DNA of 31,996 nt, taken from positions 1-31,996 of the forward strand of contig NZ_JBNMJV010000033.1 of NCBI RefSeq assembly GCF_050874005.1, given 5' to 3'. The stretch comes from Huintestinicola sp050874005 (GTDB taxonomy: Bacteria; Bacillota; Clostridia; Oscillospirales; Ruminococcaceae). Position numbers and translations under genes: made by a program. Positions 14,457 through 24,103 of this stretch are shown one piece after another (position 1 is the stretch's first letter; each line of letters starts with the position of its first letter). Under the pieces are notes generated by a model. The model was not told the origin of the DNA. It worked only from the letters and a program-made list of their open reading frames with translations, and did not search any database.

Positions 14457-15920
14457 TTATTTCTCAAGCTTCGCAATTGCAGCTTTAACTCTTTCGATAG
14501 TTACATCTTTGCCGAGAACAGCCGCAAGCTCGATTCCGCCGCCGGGAGTAAGAGGCTTGCCCGAAAGCGCAACTCTAAGAGGCCAGAGCATAAAGCCGTT
14601 CTTAACGCCCTGCTTCTCGATCTCGGCAAATGCAGCAGCGTGGATATTCTCCTCGTTCCACTCTGTAACGCCCTCAAGAACGGGAAGGAGCATTTTCAGA
14701 GCCGCAAGACCTGTCTCGGGATTTGTTTTCATCTTCTTGTTGAAGTAAAGCTCCTCGGTGTACTCGGGCATCTCGTCAATGAAATCCACCTTTTCGGGAA
14801 TATCGGTGAGCAGCTCTGTACGGGGCTGAAGAGTATTTATAAGCACGTCAATGTCGATATCCTCACGCTTGCAGGTCTGACGGATATAAGGAAGTGCAAG
14901 AGCCTTGAATTCATCGTGGGAAAGTCTTCTCAGGTGCTCAGCATTTATCGCCTTCATCTTAACGATATCAAATACCGCAGGAGACTTGGAAAGTCCGCTT
15001 ATATCAAACTCCTCCACAAGCTCGGAAAGGGAGAATATCTCGTTCTCGCCCTTGGGCGCCCAGCCCAGGAGCGCAATGTAGTTGATGATAGCGGGAACAT
15101 AGAAGCCCTTCTCAACAAAATCACCGAAATAAGCGTCTCCGTCACGCTTGGAGAGCTTGTGCTGAGCGTCTCTCATAATATGCTCAACGTGAATGTACTG
15201 AGGAACTTCCCAGCCAAATGCCTCGTAAAGCAGGTTATATTTGGGCGCAGAGGAAAGATACTCGTTTCCTCTTACAACGTGGGTAATGCCCATAAGGTGG
15301 TCGTCGATAACGTTGGCAAAGTTATATGTGGGCATACCGTCAGCCTTGATAAGTATCTGATCGTCAAGGATAGTGTTTTCAACGGTGATATCGCCGTAAA
15401 GCACATCGTGGAAGGTGGTGCTGCCCTCGAGAGGCATTTTCTGTCTGATAACATAAGGAGTGCCTGCGTCAAGCAGTCTCTGTACCTCCTCAGCAGGCAG
15501 GTCACGGCAATGACGGTCGTACATCATATTTGAAACCTTTGCTTCCTGCTGAGCCTTGTGGAGAGCGTCGATCCTCTCCTTGGTGCAGAAGCAGTAATAT
15601 GCGTGACCCGACTCAACAAGCTTTAAAGCATATTCCTTGTACAGAGCCATTCTCTCCGACTGAATATAAGGACCAACGGGACCGCCGATATCGGGGCCTT
15701 CGTCCCAGTTAAGACCGCATACTCTCAGGGTGTCGTAAATCTTCTCAACAGCGCCCTCAACGTATCTTTCCTGATCGGTGTCCTCGATTCGGAGAATAAA
15801 GTCTCCACCGTATTTTTTTGCAATGATATAAGTATAAATAGCAGTACGCAGATTACCGATATGCATAAAACCTGTGGGGCTTGGCGCAAAACGAGTGCGT
15901 ATTCTCTTTGAAACGTCCAT
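14457..15920 (-). CDS. gltX: Glutamyl-tRNA synthetase
   Basis: This 487-residue class I enzyme charges tRNA-Glu with glutamate in the cytoplasm. The N-terminus has FAPSPTGFMHIGN (the HIGH-type ATP motif), followed by LRIEDTDQERY. The second ATP motif, KLSKRDGD, is near 255-262. Length and architecture are normal for the bacterial discriminating or non-discriminating form; the sequence alone does not tell which. The start at 15920 is an ATG with AAAGGA 11 nt upstream. A TTG nine bases earlier almost touches the ribosome binding site and is less likely. The gene is the last of the long leftward run that begins with rimP. Confidence 0.95.
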   Translation of the reverse strand: MDVSKRIRTRFAPSPTGFMHIGNLRTAIYTYIIAKKYGGDFILRIEDTDQERYVEGAVEKIYDTLRVCGLNWDEGPDIGGPVGPYIQSERMALYKEYALKLVESGHAYYCFCTKERIDALHKAQQEAKVSNMMYDRHCRDLPAEEVQRLLDAGTPYVIRQKMPLEGSTTFHDVLYGDITVENTILDDQILIKADGMPTYNFANVIDDHLMGITHVVRGNEYLSSAPKYNLLYEAFGWEVPQYIHVEHIMRDAQHKLSKRDGDAYFGDFVEKGFYVPAIINYIALLGWAPKGENEIFSLSELVEEFDISGLSKSPAVFDIVKMKAINAEHLRRLSHDEFKALALPYIRQTCKREDIDIDVLINTLQPRTELLTDIPEKVDFIDEMPEYTEELYFNKKMKTNPETGLAALKMLLPVLEGVTEWNEENIHAAAFAEIEKQGVKNGFMLWPLRVALSGKPLTPGGGIELAAVLGKDVTIERVKAAIAKLEK

Positions 15921-15947
15921 TGTAAGCAAGTTCCTTTCAGTTAATTT

Positions 15948-16877
15948 TTATATCAAGGGCAAAGGGGCTTCGGGAGCCGACATTACCCGTTTTACATCGC
16001 TGTTTATCTGAGCTTTAAGCTCGTCCGTATTGTTAAAACGCTTTTCGGGGCGGATAAAATCGCAAAGTCTCACAACTATCTCCCTGCCGTAAATATCCCC
16101 CGAAAATCCGGGAAAATGAGTTTCCGCCAGAGGGATATTCGAGCTGTCGACTGTAGGCTTTACGCCGATATTGGTAATACCTCTGTACACTTTACCGTCA
16201 AGCTCCGCATATGAAGCGTAGACCCCGAATCGGGGCATAACATTTTCCTCGGACATTCGCTGGTTTGCGGTGGGAAAATTCATCTGCCTGCCGAAACGAT
16301 TTCCGTGTATCACTCTGCCCGTAATGGCGTAATTATGACCGAGAAGGAGATTTGCGGACCTGATATCACCCTCGGAAATATATTTTCTGATATCAGCCGA
16401 GCATATCCTTATTCCATTTTCGGTAACATCGTCAACCACGCAGAGCCTCATTCCAAAATGTGCGCATATTTCTTTCAGTCCATCTGCCGAGCAGGCAGCG
16501 TTTTTCCCGAAGCGGAAATCCCTGCCGCATACCACGATACGAGCACCCAGTACTCCGCACAGTATCTTTTCCGCAAACTCCTCGGGACTCATATCTCTCA
16601 CATCGGCAAAATCTGGAATGAACACATATTCGGCGCCCTCTCTTTCCAGCAGAACAAGCTTTGTCTCATCGCTGTAAATGGGGCGGTAGCCGCTGCCCTT
16701 AGTGTTTATCGTACCTGTTTTAAAGGTGCAGACCGCAGGGGCAAGACCGTTTTTTTTCGCTTCCTCCGCCGCCTTGTCAATGACCGCCCTGTGACCTCGG
16801 TGTACTCCGTCAAATATACCCAGAGCGGCAGCAGTTCCCCTGCCGTTCATCTTAAAGCCGGGCGACAATTCTATCAA
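15948..16877 (-). CDS. ribF: Bifunctional riboflavin kinase / FAD synthetase
   Basis: This 309-residue enzyme converts riboflavin to FMN and then FAD. The N-terminal adenylyltransferase domain shows GIFDGVHRGH at 20-29, GRDFRFGKN at 118-126 and ICSADIRKYISEGD near 158-171. The C-terminal kinase domain starts about residue 185, with GRVIHGNRFGRQMNFPTAN. The start codon is TTG at 16877, with GAGGTGAT just upstream. The only nearby ATG runs into a stop after two codons, so TTG is required. It lies between truB and gltX, as in many Firmicutes. Confidence 0.95.
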   Translation of the reverse strand: MIELSPGFKMNGRGTAAALGIFDGVHRGHRAVIDKAAEEAKKNGLAPAVCTFKTGTINTKGSGYRPIYSDETKLVLLEREGAEYVFIPDFADVRDMSPEEFAEKILCGVLGARIVVCGRDFRFGKNAACSADGLKEICAHFGMRLCVVDDVTENGIRICSADIRKYISEGDIRSANLLLGHNYAITGRVIHGNRFGRQMNFPTANQRMSEENVMPRFGVYASYAELDGKVYRGITNIGVKPTVDSSNIPLAETHFPGFSGDIYGREIVVRLCDFIRPEKRFNNTDELKAQINSDVKRVMSAPEAPLPLI

Positions 16878-16888
16878 AACATATCACC

Positions 16889-17800
16889 TCAGAAAAAGTT
16901 CTTTTCGACCCTCAAAAGCCGTTCCGAAGGAATTATAACGGCAGTCCCGATAAAGCCCGAAACGCCGTATACCGCATATCTTTCGCTGTTCTCGACTTCT
17001 TTGTTCACCCTGTCAATGTCAAGACGAACGCCGTTTCGGTACATTTTCTCCTGCGCCTCGCTGAGACGGACTTTAGGCAGATATCCGAAAACCTCCGCAA
17101 CGGGCAGCAGAAAAGAGGAGAAATCCCCTCCCCTGTCAGCTTCCTGTTGAAGCTGCTCAAGTGTAACACAGTCGGACAGGAAAAATCCGCAGGCAGCAGT
17201 CCTGACCAGCGAAGTCATTATACCGCCGCAGCCCAAAGCCTCACCAATATCGTTAATAAGCGTGCGTATATAAGTACCCTTGGAGCAGGCTATCTCAAGC
17301 CGTCCCGAGCGTTTTTCCTCGTCATATTCAAGGATATCAAGCCTGTAAACGGTTATTGGCCTTGGCTTTCGCTCAACGATAACTCCCTGCCTTGCAAGCT
17401 CATAGAGCCGCTTTCCGTTTACGGAAACAGCGGAATACATAGGCGGTATCTGCATAATATCGCCCTTAAACCGCTCCGCCGCCTTTTCAAGAGCATTTCT
17501 GCTCACGGGAATGTCACTTCCGGAAATCACCTTTCCCGCAGAGTCCTGTGTATCGGTAACAATGCCGAGCTGAAAGCCGGCTTCGTACACCTTGTCGTGG
17601 TCGGGGAGCATTTCGCTTGCCTTTGCGGCGCTTCCCGCAAAAACAGGCAGAACGCCCGTAGCCATAGGGTCAAGCGTTCCTCCGTGTCCCAGCCTGCGCA
17701 TTTTAAGGATACCTCTCATTTTTGCGATAACGTCAAAGGAGGTAAAACCCGCAGGCTTGTTCACGCAGATAATTCCGTTAAGCTCATTTACGACAGCCAT
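16889..17800 (-). CDS. truB: tRNA pseudouridine(55) synthase
   Basis: This 303-residue enzyme makes pseudouridine 55 in the T loop of tRNAs. The catalytic motif GHGGTLDPMATGVLPV is at 38-53 with catalytic Asp44, and KVYEAGFQLG and SKGTYIRTLINDIGEALG follow as in TruB. A short C-terminal RNA-binding tail ends the protein. It overlaps the nrnA gene by 13 bp, so expression is coupled. The nusA-infB-rbfA-truB-ribF order is a classic bacterial translation cluster. Confidence 0.95.
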   Translation of the reverse strand: MAVVNELNGIICVNKPAGFTSFDVIAKMRGILKMRRLGHGGTLDPMATGVLPVFAGSAAKASEMLPDHDKVYEAGFQLGIVTDTQDSAGKVISGSDIPVSRNALEKAAERFKGDIMQIPPMYSAVSVNGKRLYELARQGVIVERKPRPITVYRLDILEYDEEKRSGRLEIACSKGTYIRTLINDIGEALGCGGIMTSLVRTAACGFFLSDCVTLEQLQQEADRGGDFSSFLLPVAEVFGYLPKVRLSEAQEKMYRNGVRLDIDRVNKEVENSERYAVYGVSGFIGTAVIIPSERLLRVEKNFF

Positions 17801-18768
17801 AGATCAAACCCCATTGCAGGCGCAATTACCGACAAAAGCTTCAGCTTCACCTGAGAAAGGTCTCCCTCAACGGTGCAGCCTGCGGCTCTCATATGTCCGC
17901 CGCCGCCAAGCTTTGCACAAATGTCCGAAACATTCACGCTTTCAGCACTTCTCATCGACACCTTGAATTTATTAGGCTCCTTTTCTTTAATGGTAACGCC
18001 AACCTCAACGCCCTCTATCTGCATTGGGATAGAAGCAAGCCCCTCAAACTCCTCCTGGGCAAGCCCCGTTTCTTTGACAGTCTCGGCGGTAACGGCTATC
18101 ATAGCGCATTTATCGTCAAGATAGGTCTCAAGGTTGTTGATGACATACTGCTCAACCATAAATCTCGCCTTGCTCTTGATATCAAAAAGCTGGCGGTTAA
18201 TTTTAGCAAAGGGAATACCATAGCCCATAAGCTCGGCAGCTATCATATGCGCCTTGGGAGTGGTATTTTCGAACTTAAAGCAGCCCGAATCGGTTGCAAT
18301 ACCTGTGTAAAGGCAGGCAGCTACCTGCTTGTCGATGGGCATATTACCCTCTTTAAGCACCTGATATATAAGTTCGCAGGCAGCGGTGGCATTCCCGTCA
18401 AGAAGAAGCCTTGCGGCATATTTCGTATTGGAAATGTGATGGTCTATAGCAATATCCACATAATCACCGTAGACCTGCAGCTCTCTGCCGAACAGAGTCG
18501 TATCCGCCAGATCCACCGTTACGATGGTCTGGGGAGTAAACTTCATTGGAACGTAATCGCCGTAAAGAAAGCTGTATCTTTTCGGAAAGGGGTCGGAGCA
18601 GAGAACATTCGCCTTTTTCCCCATTGCCCGCAGAGCGAAGCAAAGTCCGAAACCGCTTCCCATAGCGTCTCCGTCGGGACTTAAATGAGTAAGGATATAA
18701 AAATTGTCGTTTGTTTTCAGAAAACCTGCAGCGTCTGCAATGCTTATGTTCTGAGCTTTTCCATTCAT
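17788..18768 (-). CDS. nrnA: Bifunctional oligoribonuclease / PAP phosphatase, DHH family
   Basis: This 326-residue cytoplasmic phosphoesterase degrades very short RNAs and 3'-phosphoadenosine 5'-phosphate. The metal-binding set is intact: His28, Asp32 and Asp34 in LTHLSPDGDAMGSG, Asp86 in VDLAD, DHH at 109-111, and Asp160 in TGIATDSG. The C-terminal DHHA1 domain ends with LGGGGHMRAAG near 287-297. Length and layout are typical of NrnA. The gene sits between rbfA and truB, as in B. subtilis relatives, and overlaps truB. Confidence 0.93.
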   Translation of the reverse strand: MNGKAQNISIADAAGFLKTNDNFYILTHLSPDGDAMGSGFGLCFALRAMGKKANVLCSDPFPKRYSFLYGDYVPMKFTPQTIVTVDLADTTLFGRELQVYGDYVDIAIDHHISNTKYAARLLLDGNATAACELIYQVLKEGNMPIDKQVAACLYTGIATDSGCFKFENTTPKAHMIAAELMGYGIPFAKINRQLFDIKSKARFMVEQYVINNLETYLDDKCAMIAVTAETVKETGLAQEEFEGLASIPMQIEGVEVGVTIKEKEPNKFKVSMRSAESVNVSDICAKLGGGGHMRAAGCTVEGDLSQVKLKLLSVIAPAMGFDLWLS

Positions 18769-18791
18769 ACTCCTCGCCTCTCCTTTGTATT

Positions 18792-19175
18792 TTATTCTTC
18801 CTCGTCTCCGTCAGCTTCCTTGTCTCCGGGGATGTCCATATCTTCAAGCATTTTCGCAATTTCAGCGGAATGCTCGATGGAATCATCGGCAATGAATTTC
18901 AGCTCGGGACACTTTTTCAGATGAAGCTTGTTGGAAATTTCCTTCCTTATCATCCAGGAAGCGCTCTCAAGCCCCTTTACGGCATTCTTGGAAGCCTCCA
19001 TACCGTCAAGATGGGAAATATACACCTTGCAGTGGGAATTATCCCCCGAAAGCTCGGTGCGGACTACTGAAACCAGTCCGAATTTCACTCTCGGGTCCTT
19101 GATGCGCTCGCATATGAGACCCGAAATTTCTCTTTTAATATCCTCGGATAATCTTGCGTTTTTAAAATTAGGCAT
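18792..19175 (-). CDS. rbfA: 30S ribosome-binding factor A
   Basis: This 127-residue protein binds the immature small ribosomal subunit and helps 16S rRNA maturation. It has the KH-like RbfA fold signature: an N-terminal RLSEDIKREISGLI, KDPRV in the next segment, and a SHLDGMEASKNAVKGLESASWMIRKEI helix. The C-terminus is very acidic. It is preceded by infB and followed 23 nt later by nrnA. An AAAGGCGG ribosome binding site supports the ATG. Confidence 0.93.
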   Translation of the reverse strand: MPNFKNARLSEDIKREISGLICERIKDPRVKFGLVSVVRTELSGDNSHCKVYISHLDGMEASKNAVKGLESASWMIRKEISNKLHLKKCPELKFIADDSIEHSAEIAKMLEDMDIPGDKEADGDEEE

Positions 19176-19196
19176 ATCTAAGCCGCCTTTCTGTTA

Positions 19197-21842
19197 TCAG
19201 TCGGGACGATATTCCTCAATGATGAATGCCTCGAAGATATCGCCTTCCTTGATATCGTTAAATTTTTCAAGTGTGATACCGCATTCGTAGCCCTCAGCGA
19301 CCTCCTTGACATCGTCCTTGAAGCGCTTGAGGCTGGACATCTTATCCTCGGCGATTACGATACCGTCACGAACAACTCTTATCTGACTCTGCCTTGTTAC
19401 CTTGCCGCTGAGAACATAAGAACCCGCAACAAGACCAACGCTGGATATCTTGTAAACCTGTCTTACCTCGATACGACCCATAGCTATCTCTCTGAACTTG
19501 GGAGCAAGCATACCCTTCATAGCGGTGCTTATCTCCTCGATAGCGTCGTAAATGATGCGGTACAGACGGATATCAACGCCGTCACGCTCTGCATTGTCCG
19601 CAGCAACGGGATCGGGACGTACATTAAAGCCTACAATTATGGCATTTGAAGCGCTTGCAAGCATAACGTCGCCCTCGGAAACAGCGCCAACAGCCCCGTG
19701 GATAACTCTGATACGCACCTCGTCGTTGGAGAGCTTTTCAAGAGACTGCTTTACAGCCTCAACAGAACCCTGAACGTCAGCCTTGACGATAATGGGAAGT
19801 TCCTTGATCTCGCCCTGCTCGATCTGGCTGAAAAGGTTGTCAAGAGTTACCTTCTGATACTGCTTGAACTGCTCCTGCTTAGCCTCGTGCTTACGCTGCT
19901 CAACAAGCTCTCTTGCAAGACGTTCGTCCTCAACGGCGTTGAAGATATCACCTGCGGAGGGGACCTCTGCAAGACCTGTTATCTCAACGGGATAGGAAGG
20001 ACCTGCCTCGTGTACAACAGCGCCCTTGTCGTTAGTCATAACTCTTACACGGCCAACAGCGGTGCCTGCGATTATGATATCGCCTGTGTGAAGAGTACCG
20101 TTCTGAACGAGAACTGTTGCGATAGGACCTCTTCCCTTGTCAAGACGTGCTTCGATAACAGTACCCTTTGCGAGACGGTTGGGATTAGCTTTAAGCTCTG
20201 CCACCTCGGCAACGAGAAGTATATTTTCAAGCAGATCGTCAATGCCCATACCGGTCTTTGCGGAAACGGGAACGCAGATAACATCGCCGCCCCATTCCTC
20301 GACAACAAGATTGTGCTCTGTAAGCTGCTGCATAACGTTCTGAGGATTTGCACCCTCCTTATCCATCTTGTTGATGGCAACGATTATGCTTACGCCTGCA
20401 GCCTTGGCGTGATTTATAGCCTCAACAGTCTGGGGCATGATTCCGTCGTCGGCAGCAACTACGAGGATAGCGATATCCGTTACGGAAGCACCTCTTGCAC
20501 GCATTGATGTGAAGGCTTCGTGACCGGGGGTATCGAGGAAGGTGATCTCCTTGCCCTTGCAGTTAACACGGTATGCACCGATGTGTTGGGTAATTCCGCC
20601 TGCCTCGGAAGCGGTAACGTTTGAGTTTCTTATCCTGTCGAGAAGAGAGGTCTTACCGTGGTCAACGTGACCCATAACAACTACAACAGGCGCTCTTTCA
20701 ACGCCCTCGCCGTCGTCGTCGCTGTCGTCGATAAGTCTTTCCTCAATTGTAACGATAACTTCCTTTTCGACCTTTGCACCCAGTTCCTCGGCAACGAGAG
20801 AAGCGGTGTCAAAGTCGATTACCTGATTTATTGTGCACATCTCACCGAGACCCATAAGCTTCTTGATGACCTCGGTAGCTGTAACTTTAAGACGTGAAGC
20901 AAGCTCGGAAACAACGATCTCATCGGGGATAAGAACCTTGAGCTGCTGCTTTCTTGCACGTTCAAGCTCAAGTCTGCGAAGCTTCTCAGCCTCGGTCTCC
21001 TTTTTGCTTGAATACTGCTGCTTGTTTCTCTGAGCAGATTTCTGGGTAAGCTTCTGCTTCTTGGAGAAGTTATCCTTGCCGTGTCTGCCGTTTCCGCCGC
21101 CGTTCAGAGGAGCAATATTCTCGTACTTTTCGTTGTACTTGTCGATATCAACATAGCTGCCTCTTGTATCAACAGTACGTGTCTTCTGCTCAACCTTTAC
21201 GCTCTCTGCAGAGAAATTGCCGTCAAGCTTGGTCTTTGTGGACTTATTGCTGTCGGCAGGCTTGTTTTCCTGCTTCTTCTCGGAAGTCTTTGCAGCCTGA
21301 TTTTTCTTCTGCTCGTTGGTTTTCTGAATCTGGCTCTCAAACTTTTCAACAGCGGATTTCTGAGTATCCTTGCGGATAGGAGCAGTCTGCTGAGGCTTGT
21401 TTTCAGCCTTGGGAGCAGCCTTGGGCGCTTCCTGCTTCTGAGGCTCGGGCTTTTTATTCTCCTTTGAAGTTTCCTGCTTTGCGCTCTTTTCGGCAGCTTC
21501 GGTCTTCTGAACAGGCTTAGGTTCAGCCTTCTTTGCAGCAGGCTTTTTCTCTGCTGTCTGCTTCTGAGCGGCAGGCTTCTCGGGAGCAGCCTTTTCCTCT
21601 GCAGGCTTCTGCGCAGGCTTGTCGTTTCTTGTTGCATAATAAGGATCAAAGCTGTCGACCTGATTATTCTGAGAATAATACTCGAGAATAATGTTCAGCT
21701 CATCCTGATTAACGCTTGCTGACGGCTTCTTAGCAGTGCCGAACTTTTCGCTTACAAACTCTGCAAGCTCCTGACCCGAAATTTTCAGATCCTTGGCTAT
21801 ATCGCTGATTTTATTTTTCGTCTGTGACTGTTTTGTACTCAT
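19197..21842 (-). CDS. infB: Translation initiation factor IF-2
   Basis: This 881-residue GTPase places initiator tRNA on the 30S subunit. The first domain (about 7-50) is an IF2 N-terminal module. Residues 75-300 are a low-complexity linker rich in Lys, Ala, Pro, Glu and Gln. A second IF2-N motif follows near 300-350. The G domain has GHVDHGKT at 391-398, DTPGH at 437-441 and NKMD at 491-494. The remaining domains II-IV are complete up to IIEEYRPD. The long linker is normal for this factor. It lies between the L7Ae-type gene and rbfA; a TTAGGAGGG site lies ahead of the ATG. Confidence 0.96.
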   Translation of the reverse strand: MSTKQSQTKNKISDIAKDLKISGQELAEFVSEKFGTAKKPSASVNQDELNIILEYYSQNNQVDSFDPYYATRNDKPAQKPAEEKAAPEKPAAQKQTAEKKPAAKKAEPKPVQKTEAAEKSAKQETSKENKKPEPQKQEAPKAAPKAENKPQQTAPIRKDTQKSAVEKFESQIQKTNEQKKNQAAKTSEKKQENKPADSNKSTKTKLDGNFSAESVKVEQKTRTVDTRGSYVDIDKYNEKYENIAPLNGGGNGRHGKDNFSKKQKLTQKSAQRNKQQYSSKKETEAEKLRRLELERARKQQLKVLIPDEIVVSELASRLKVTATEVIKKLMGLGEMCTINQVIDFDTASLVAEELGAKVEKEVIVTIEERLIDDSDDDGEGVERAPVVVVMGHVDHGKTSLLDRIRNSNVTASEAGGITQHIGAYRVNCKGKEITFLDTPGHEAFTSMRARGASVTDIAILVVAADDGIMPQTVEAINHAKAAGVSIIVAINKMDKEGANPQNVMQQLTEHNLVVEEWGGDVICVPVSAKTGMGIDDLLENILLVAEVAELKANPNRLAKGTVIEARLDKGRGPIATVLVQNGTLHTGDIIIAGTAVGRVRVMTNDKGAVVHEAGPSYPVEITGLAEVPSAGDIFNAVEDERLARELVEQRKHEAKQEQFKQYQKVTLDNLFSQIEQGEIKELPIIVKADVQGSVEAVKQSLEKLSNDEVRIRVIHGAVGAVSEGDVMLASASNAIIVGFNVRPDPVAADNAERDGVDIRLYRIIYDAIEEISTAMKGMLAPKFREIAMGRIEVRQVYKISSVGLVAGSYVLSGKVTRQSQIRVVRDGIVIAEDKMSSLKRFKDDVKEVAEGYECGITLEKFNDIKEGDIFEAFIIEEYRPD

Positions 21843-21869
21843 AGGCTATAAGACCCTCCTAATATTACG

Positions 21870-22181
21870 TTACTGCCGTAAAAGCTCGCAAAGCTTCTTC
21901 GCAAAACCCTCGTCGCATATACCTATAACTCCCGCTTTTCTGCCCGTACCGAACTCTATCTCGGCAATGGTAACAGGAACGGTATGAACTTCTGTTGAGT
22001 TTTTATCGGCGAAAAATCTGACTTCCTTTTCCGTCTTTGCGGAAATATCCGAGGCAAGAAGAATGAGCCTTGCTTTGCCCGTCTGAATGGACTCCTTTAC
22101 CGAGTCAAAGCCCATAGTCATTCTTCCCGCTTTTCTGCAAATCGTAAGCAGATCAAATATCTTTTGTTTATTGCCGTTCAT
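21870..22181 (-). CDS. L7Ae-type RNA-binding protein (YlxQ-like)
   Basis: This 103-residue protein of the ribosomal L7Ae/L30e family has the typical features GRMTMGFDSVKESIQTGKARLILLASDIS and a late VTIAEIEFGTGRKAGVIGI. Proteins of this kind bind kink-turn RNAs, and the one encoded between ylxR and infB in Firmicutes is called YlxQ; its exact target is not settled. It overlaps the upstream ylxR gene by 14 bp, which indicates translational coupling. Confidence 0.88.
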   Translation of the reverse strand: MNGNKQKIFDLLTICRKAGRMTMGFDSVKESIQTGKARLILLASDISAKTEKEVRFFADKNSTEVHTVPVTIAEIEFGTGRKAGVIGICDEGFAKKLCELLRQ

Positions 22182-22440
22182 TCAGCTCTCTCTCCATAGT
22201 GTCGTAGACCTCGTCTGATATGCGGCATTCAAAGCTTTTCTCGAAGCGTTTAGCCTTTCTTGCAAGTCTGAGGCACTCCGCATTCGGGCAAACATACGCT
22301 CCTCTTCCGGACTTCTTTCCCGTAAGATCGAGAGATATCTCTCCGTCGGGTGACTTAACCGCACGTATAAGCTCTTTCTTAGGCTTCATCTCGCCGCAGC
22401 CGAGACACATTCTCATAGGTATCTTCTTAACGCCTGCCAC
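22168..22440 (-). CDS. rnpM: RNase P modulator RnpM (YlxR, DUF448)
   Basis: This 90-residue basic RNA-binding protein has the family marks MRMCLGCGEMKPKKELIR at the start and GRGAYVCPNAECLRLARK near 46-62; the four Cys could hold a metal. Work on Firmicute YlxR indicates that it interacts with RNase P RNA and modulates its activity. The start codon is GTG at 22440, chosen because GAGGTGAT lies 3-5 nt upstream and no ATG fits. It stands in its standard place between nusA and the L7Ae-type gene. Confidence 0.9.
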   Translation of the reverse strand: MAGVKKIPMRMCLGCGEMKPKKELIRAVKSPDGEISLDLTGKKSGRGAYVCPNAECLRLARKAKRFEKSFECRISDEVYDTMERELNERQ

Positions 22441-22480
22441 AATATCACCTCGTTTTATCTGATATATATATCAATGCGGA

Positions 22481-23524
22481 TCACTCCACAGGATTTTCGG
22501 GCTTGATGTCTATCTTGAAGCCTGTGAGACGGGCTGCAAGCTTGGCATTCTGACCCTTGTTTCCGATTGCGAGAGAAAGCTGATTGTTGGGCACGATAAC
22601 TGTGCACATCTTCTCCTCGCCCTCGGCGATGTCAACTCTTATAACGTCCGCAGGAGCAAGAGCCTTTGCGATAAATACCGCAGGGTCCTCGTCATAAACG
22701 ATAATGTCTATCTTCTCGCCGCCCAGCTCCTCAACTATCTTGCTTATTCTTGAACGTCTGGGACCGATGCAGGCGCCTACGCAGTCAACATTGGGGTCCT
22801 TTGAGCAAACGGCGATCTTGGTGCGGGAACCTGCTTCTCTTGCTATGGACTTTACTTCAACTACTCCCTCATATATCTCGGGTATCTCAAGCTCAAAAAG
22901 TCTCTTTACCAGATCCTTGTGAGTACGGGATATCTTGACGGAGGGCTTCCTGTCGGGGTTTATGATCCCAACTACGTAAATTTTGACAATATCGCCTTCG
23001 GTAAGTACTTCGCCGGGTATCTGCTCATTCTTGTAAAGGCATATCTCATTTTTGTCAACAAGCATAATAGCATTTCCCGTAGCAGGCTCTACCTTCTGAA
23101 CTGTAGCGGAGATTATCTCGTGTACCTTATCCTTATACTGAGCGATTATCTTTTCCTTTTCAAATTCCTTCACATCGTGTCTTATGGACTGCTTTGCATA
23201 CTGAGCCGCAACTCTGCCGAACTTTGCGGTGTCCAGCTTGTAGGGAACAGCGTCGCCGCATACGCAGTTAGGAACGATAGTGCGTGCCTCCTCAATGTTT
23301 ATCTCGTTAAGGTCGATAGGCTCGTCGTCAACAACATTTCTCATAACGCATACATCAAACTTGTTTTCTGCAGGGTCAATGTCAACGAGAAAATCGTCGC
23401 AGTCGGGATATTCCTTTCTTACAGCCTTTAAAATACCCTGTTCGATCTTCTCCACAAGAGCGTCAAGCGGAATGTTGTTTTCATTGGCGAGACATTCAAG
23501 TGCGTCAAAAAATTCCTTATTCAT
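22481..23524 (-). CDS. nusA: Transcription termination/antitermination factor NusA
   Basis: This 347-residue RNA polymerase-binding factor controls pausing and termination. The N-terminal domain begins MNKEFFDALECLANENNIPLDALVEKIE in standard form. An S1 domain follows at about 130-200 and two KH domains to the end, with CVGACIGPRRSRISKIVEELGGEKIDI and LAIGNKGQNAKLAARLTGFKIDI. It lacks the C-terminal acidic repeats of Proteobacteria, as is usual in Firmicutes. An AGGAGGAA ribosome binding site precedes the ATG. It follows rimP closely. Confidence 0.95.
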   Translation of the reverse strand: MNKEFFDALECLANENNIPLDALVEKIEQGILKAVRKEYPDCDDFLVDIDPAENKFDVCVMRNVVDDEPIDLNEINIEEARTIVPNCVCGDAVPYKLDTAKFGRVAAQYAKQSIRHDVKEFEKEKIIAQYKDKVHEIISATVQKVEPATGNAIMLVDKNEICLYKNEQIPGEVLTEGDIVKIYVVGIINPDRKPSVKISRTHKDLVKRLFELEIPEIYEGVVEVKSIAREAGSRTKIAVCSKDPNVDCVGACIGPRRSRISKIVEELGGEKIDIIVYDEDPAVFIAKALAPADVIRVDIAEGEEKMCTVIVPNNQLSLAIGNKGQNAKLAARLTGFKIDIKPENPVE

Positions 23525-23562
23525 TTTTCTTATATTCCTCCTGAAAATATTATATTTTGATC

Positions 23563-24081
23563 TTATTCATCGCTCAGAAATTCTTCGGGCAGCTCCTCGT
23601 CGTCATAGAGCTTCACAAATGCGGTATCGGACAATACTATCTCCTCGGTGCCCCGCTCTGTCTCTACCGTAATGCTGCCGCTTTCCTTATTATACGCTGT
23701 CAGCACGGCTATAAATTCCTTAACGCCGTCTTTTTCACGGATATATCTTATGCGCAGCGGACATTCAAGGAAACGCTCAAAATGCTCCTGCCTTTTAAGC
23801 TCCCTGCCAAGCCCCGGAGAACCGACCTCAAGCATATACTGCTCGTCTATCGGGTCACGCTCGTCAAGAGCCGCAGAAAGGGGTCTCGTCATAGCCTCGC
23901 AGTCGTCCATATCAATGTAGCCGTCAGGCTTTTCGATAAGGACCCTGAGATATCTGAGAGCGCCCTCCTTGTCGTAGGTGATGTCCCAGATGGTAAGCCC
24001 GAGACTGTCGGCAATGGGTTTTGCTATTTCAAACACAGCCGCAACCGTGTTTCCGCCCTTGCCTCCCTTTTTAACTGCCAT
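23563..24081 (-). CDS. rimP: Ribosome maturation factor RimP
   Basis: This 172-residue protein, needed for 30S assembly, is the first gene of the housekeeping run. Family marks are LGLTIWDITYDKEGALRYLRVLIEKPDGYIDMDDCE and the motif YMLEVGSPGLGRELKRQEHFERF. The start was set at the ATG at 24081, 7 nt after GGAGG. Two earlier in-frame candidates (TTG at 24102, ATG at 24087) lie upstream of or almost touching the ribosome binding site. The C-terminus is strongly acidic. Confidence 0.93.
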   Translation of the reverse strand: MAVKKGGKGGNTVAAVFEIAKPIADSLGLTIWDITYDKEGALRYLRVLIEKPDGYIDMDDCEAMTRPLSAALDERDPIDEQYMLEVGSPGLGRELKRQEHFERFLECPLRIRYIREKDGVKEFIAVLTAYNKESGSITVETERGTEEIVLSDTAFVKLYDDEELPEEFLSDE

Positions 24082-24103
24082 AAACATACCTCCATCAAAC
24101 AAG

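Noticed and set aside
14418..15533. A 371-codon open frame on the plus strand
   Set aside because: Antisense to gltX, which is unmistakable; no independent signals.
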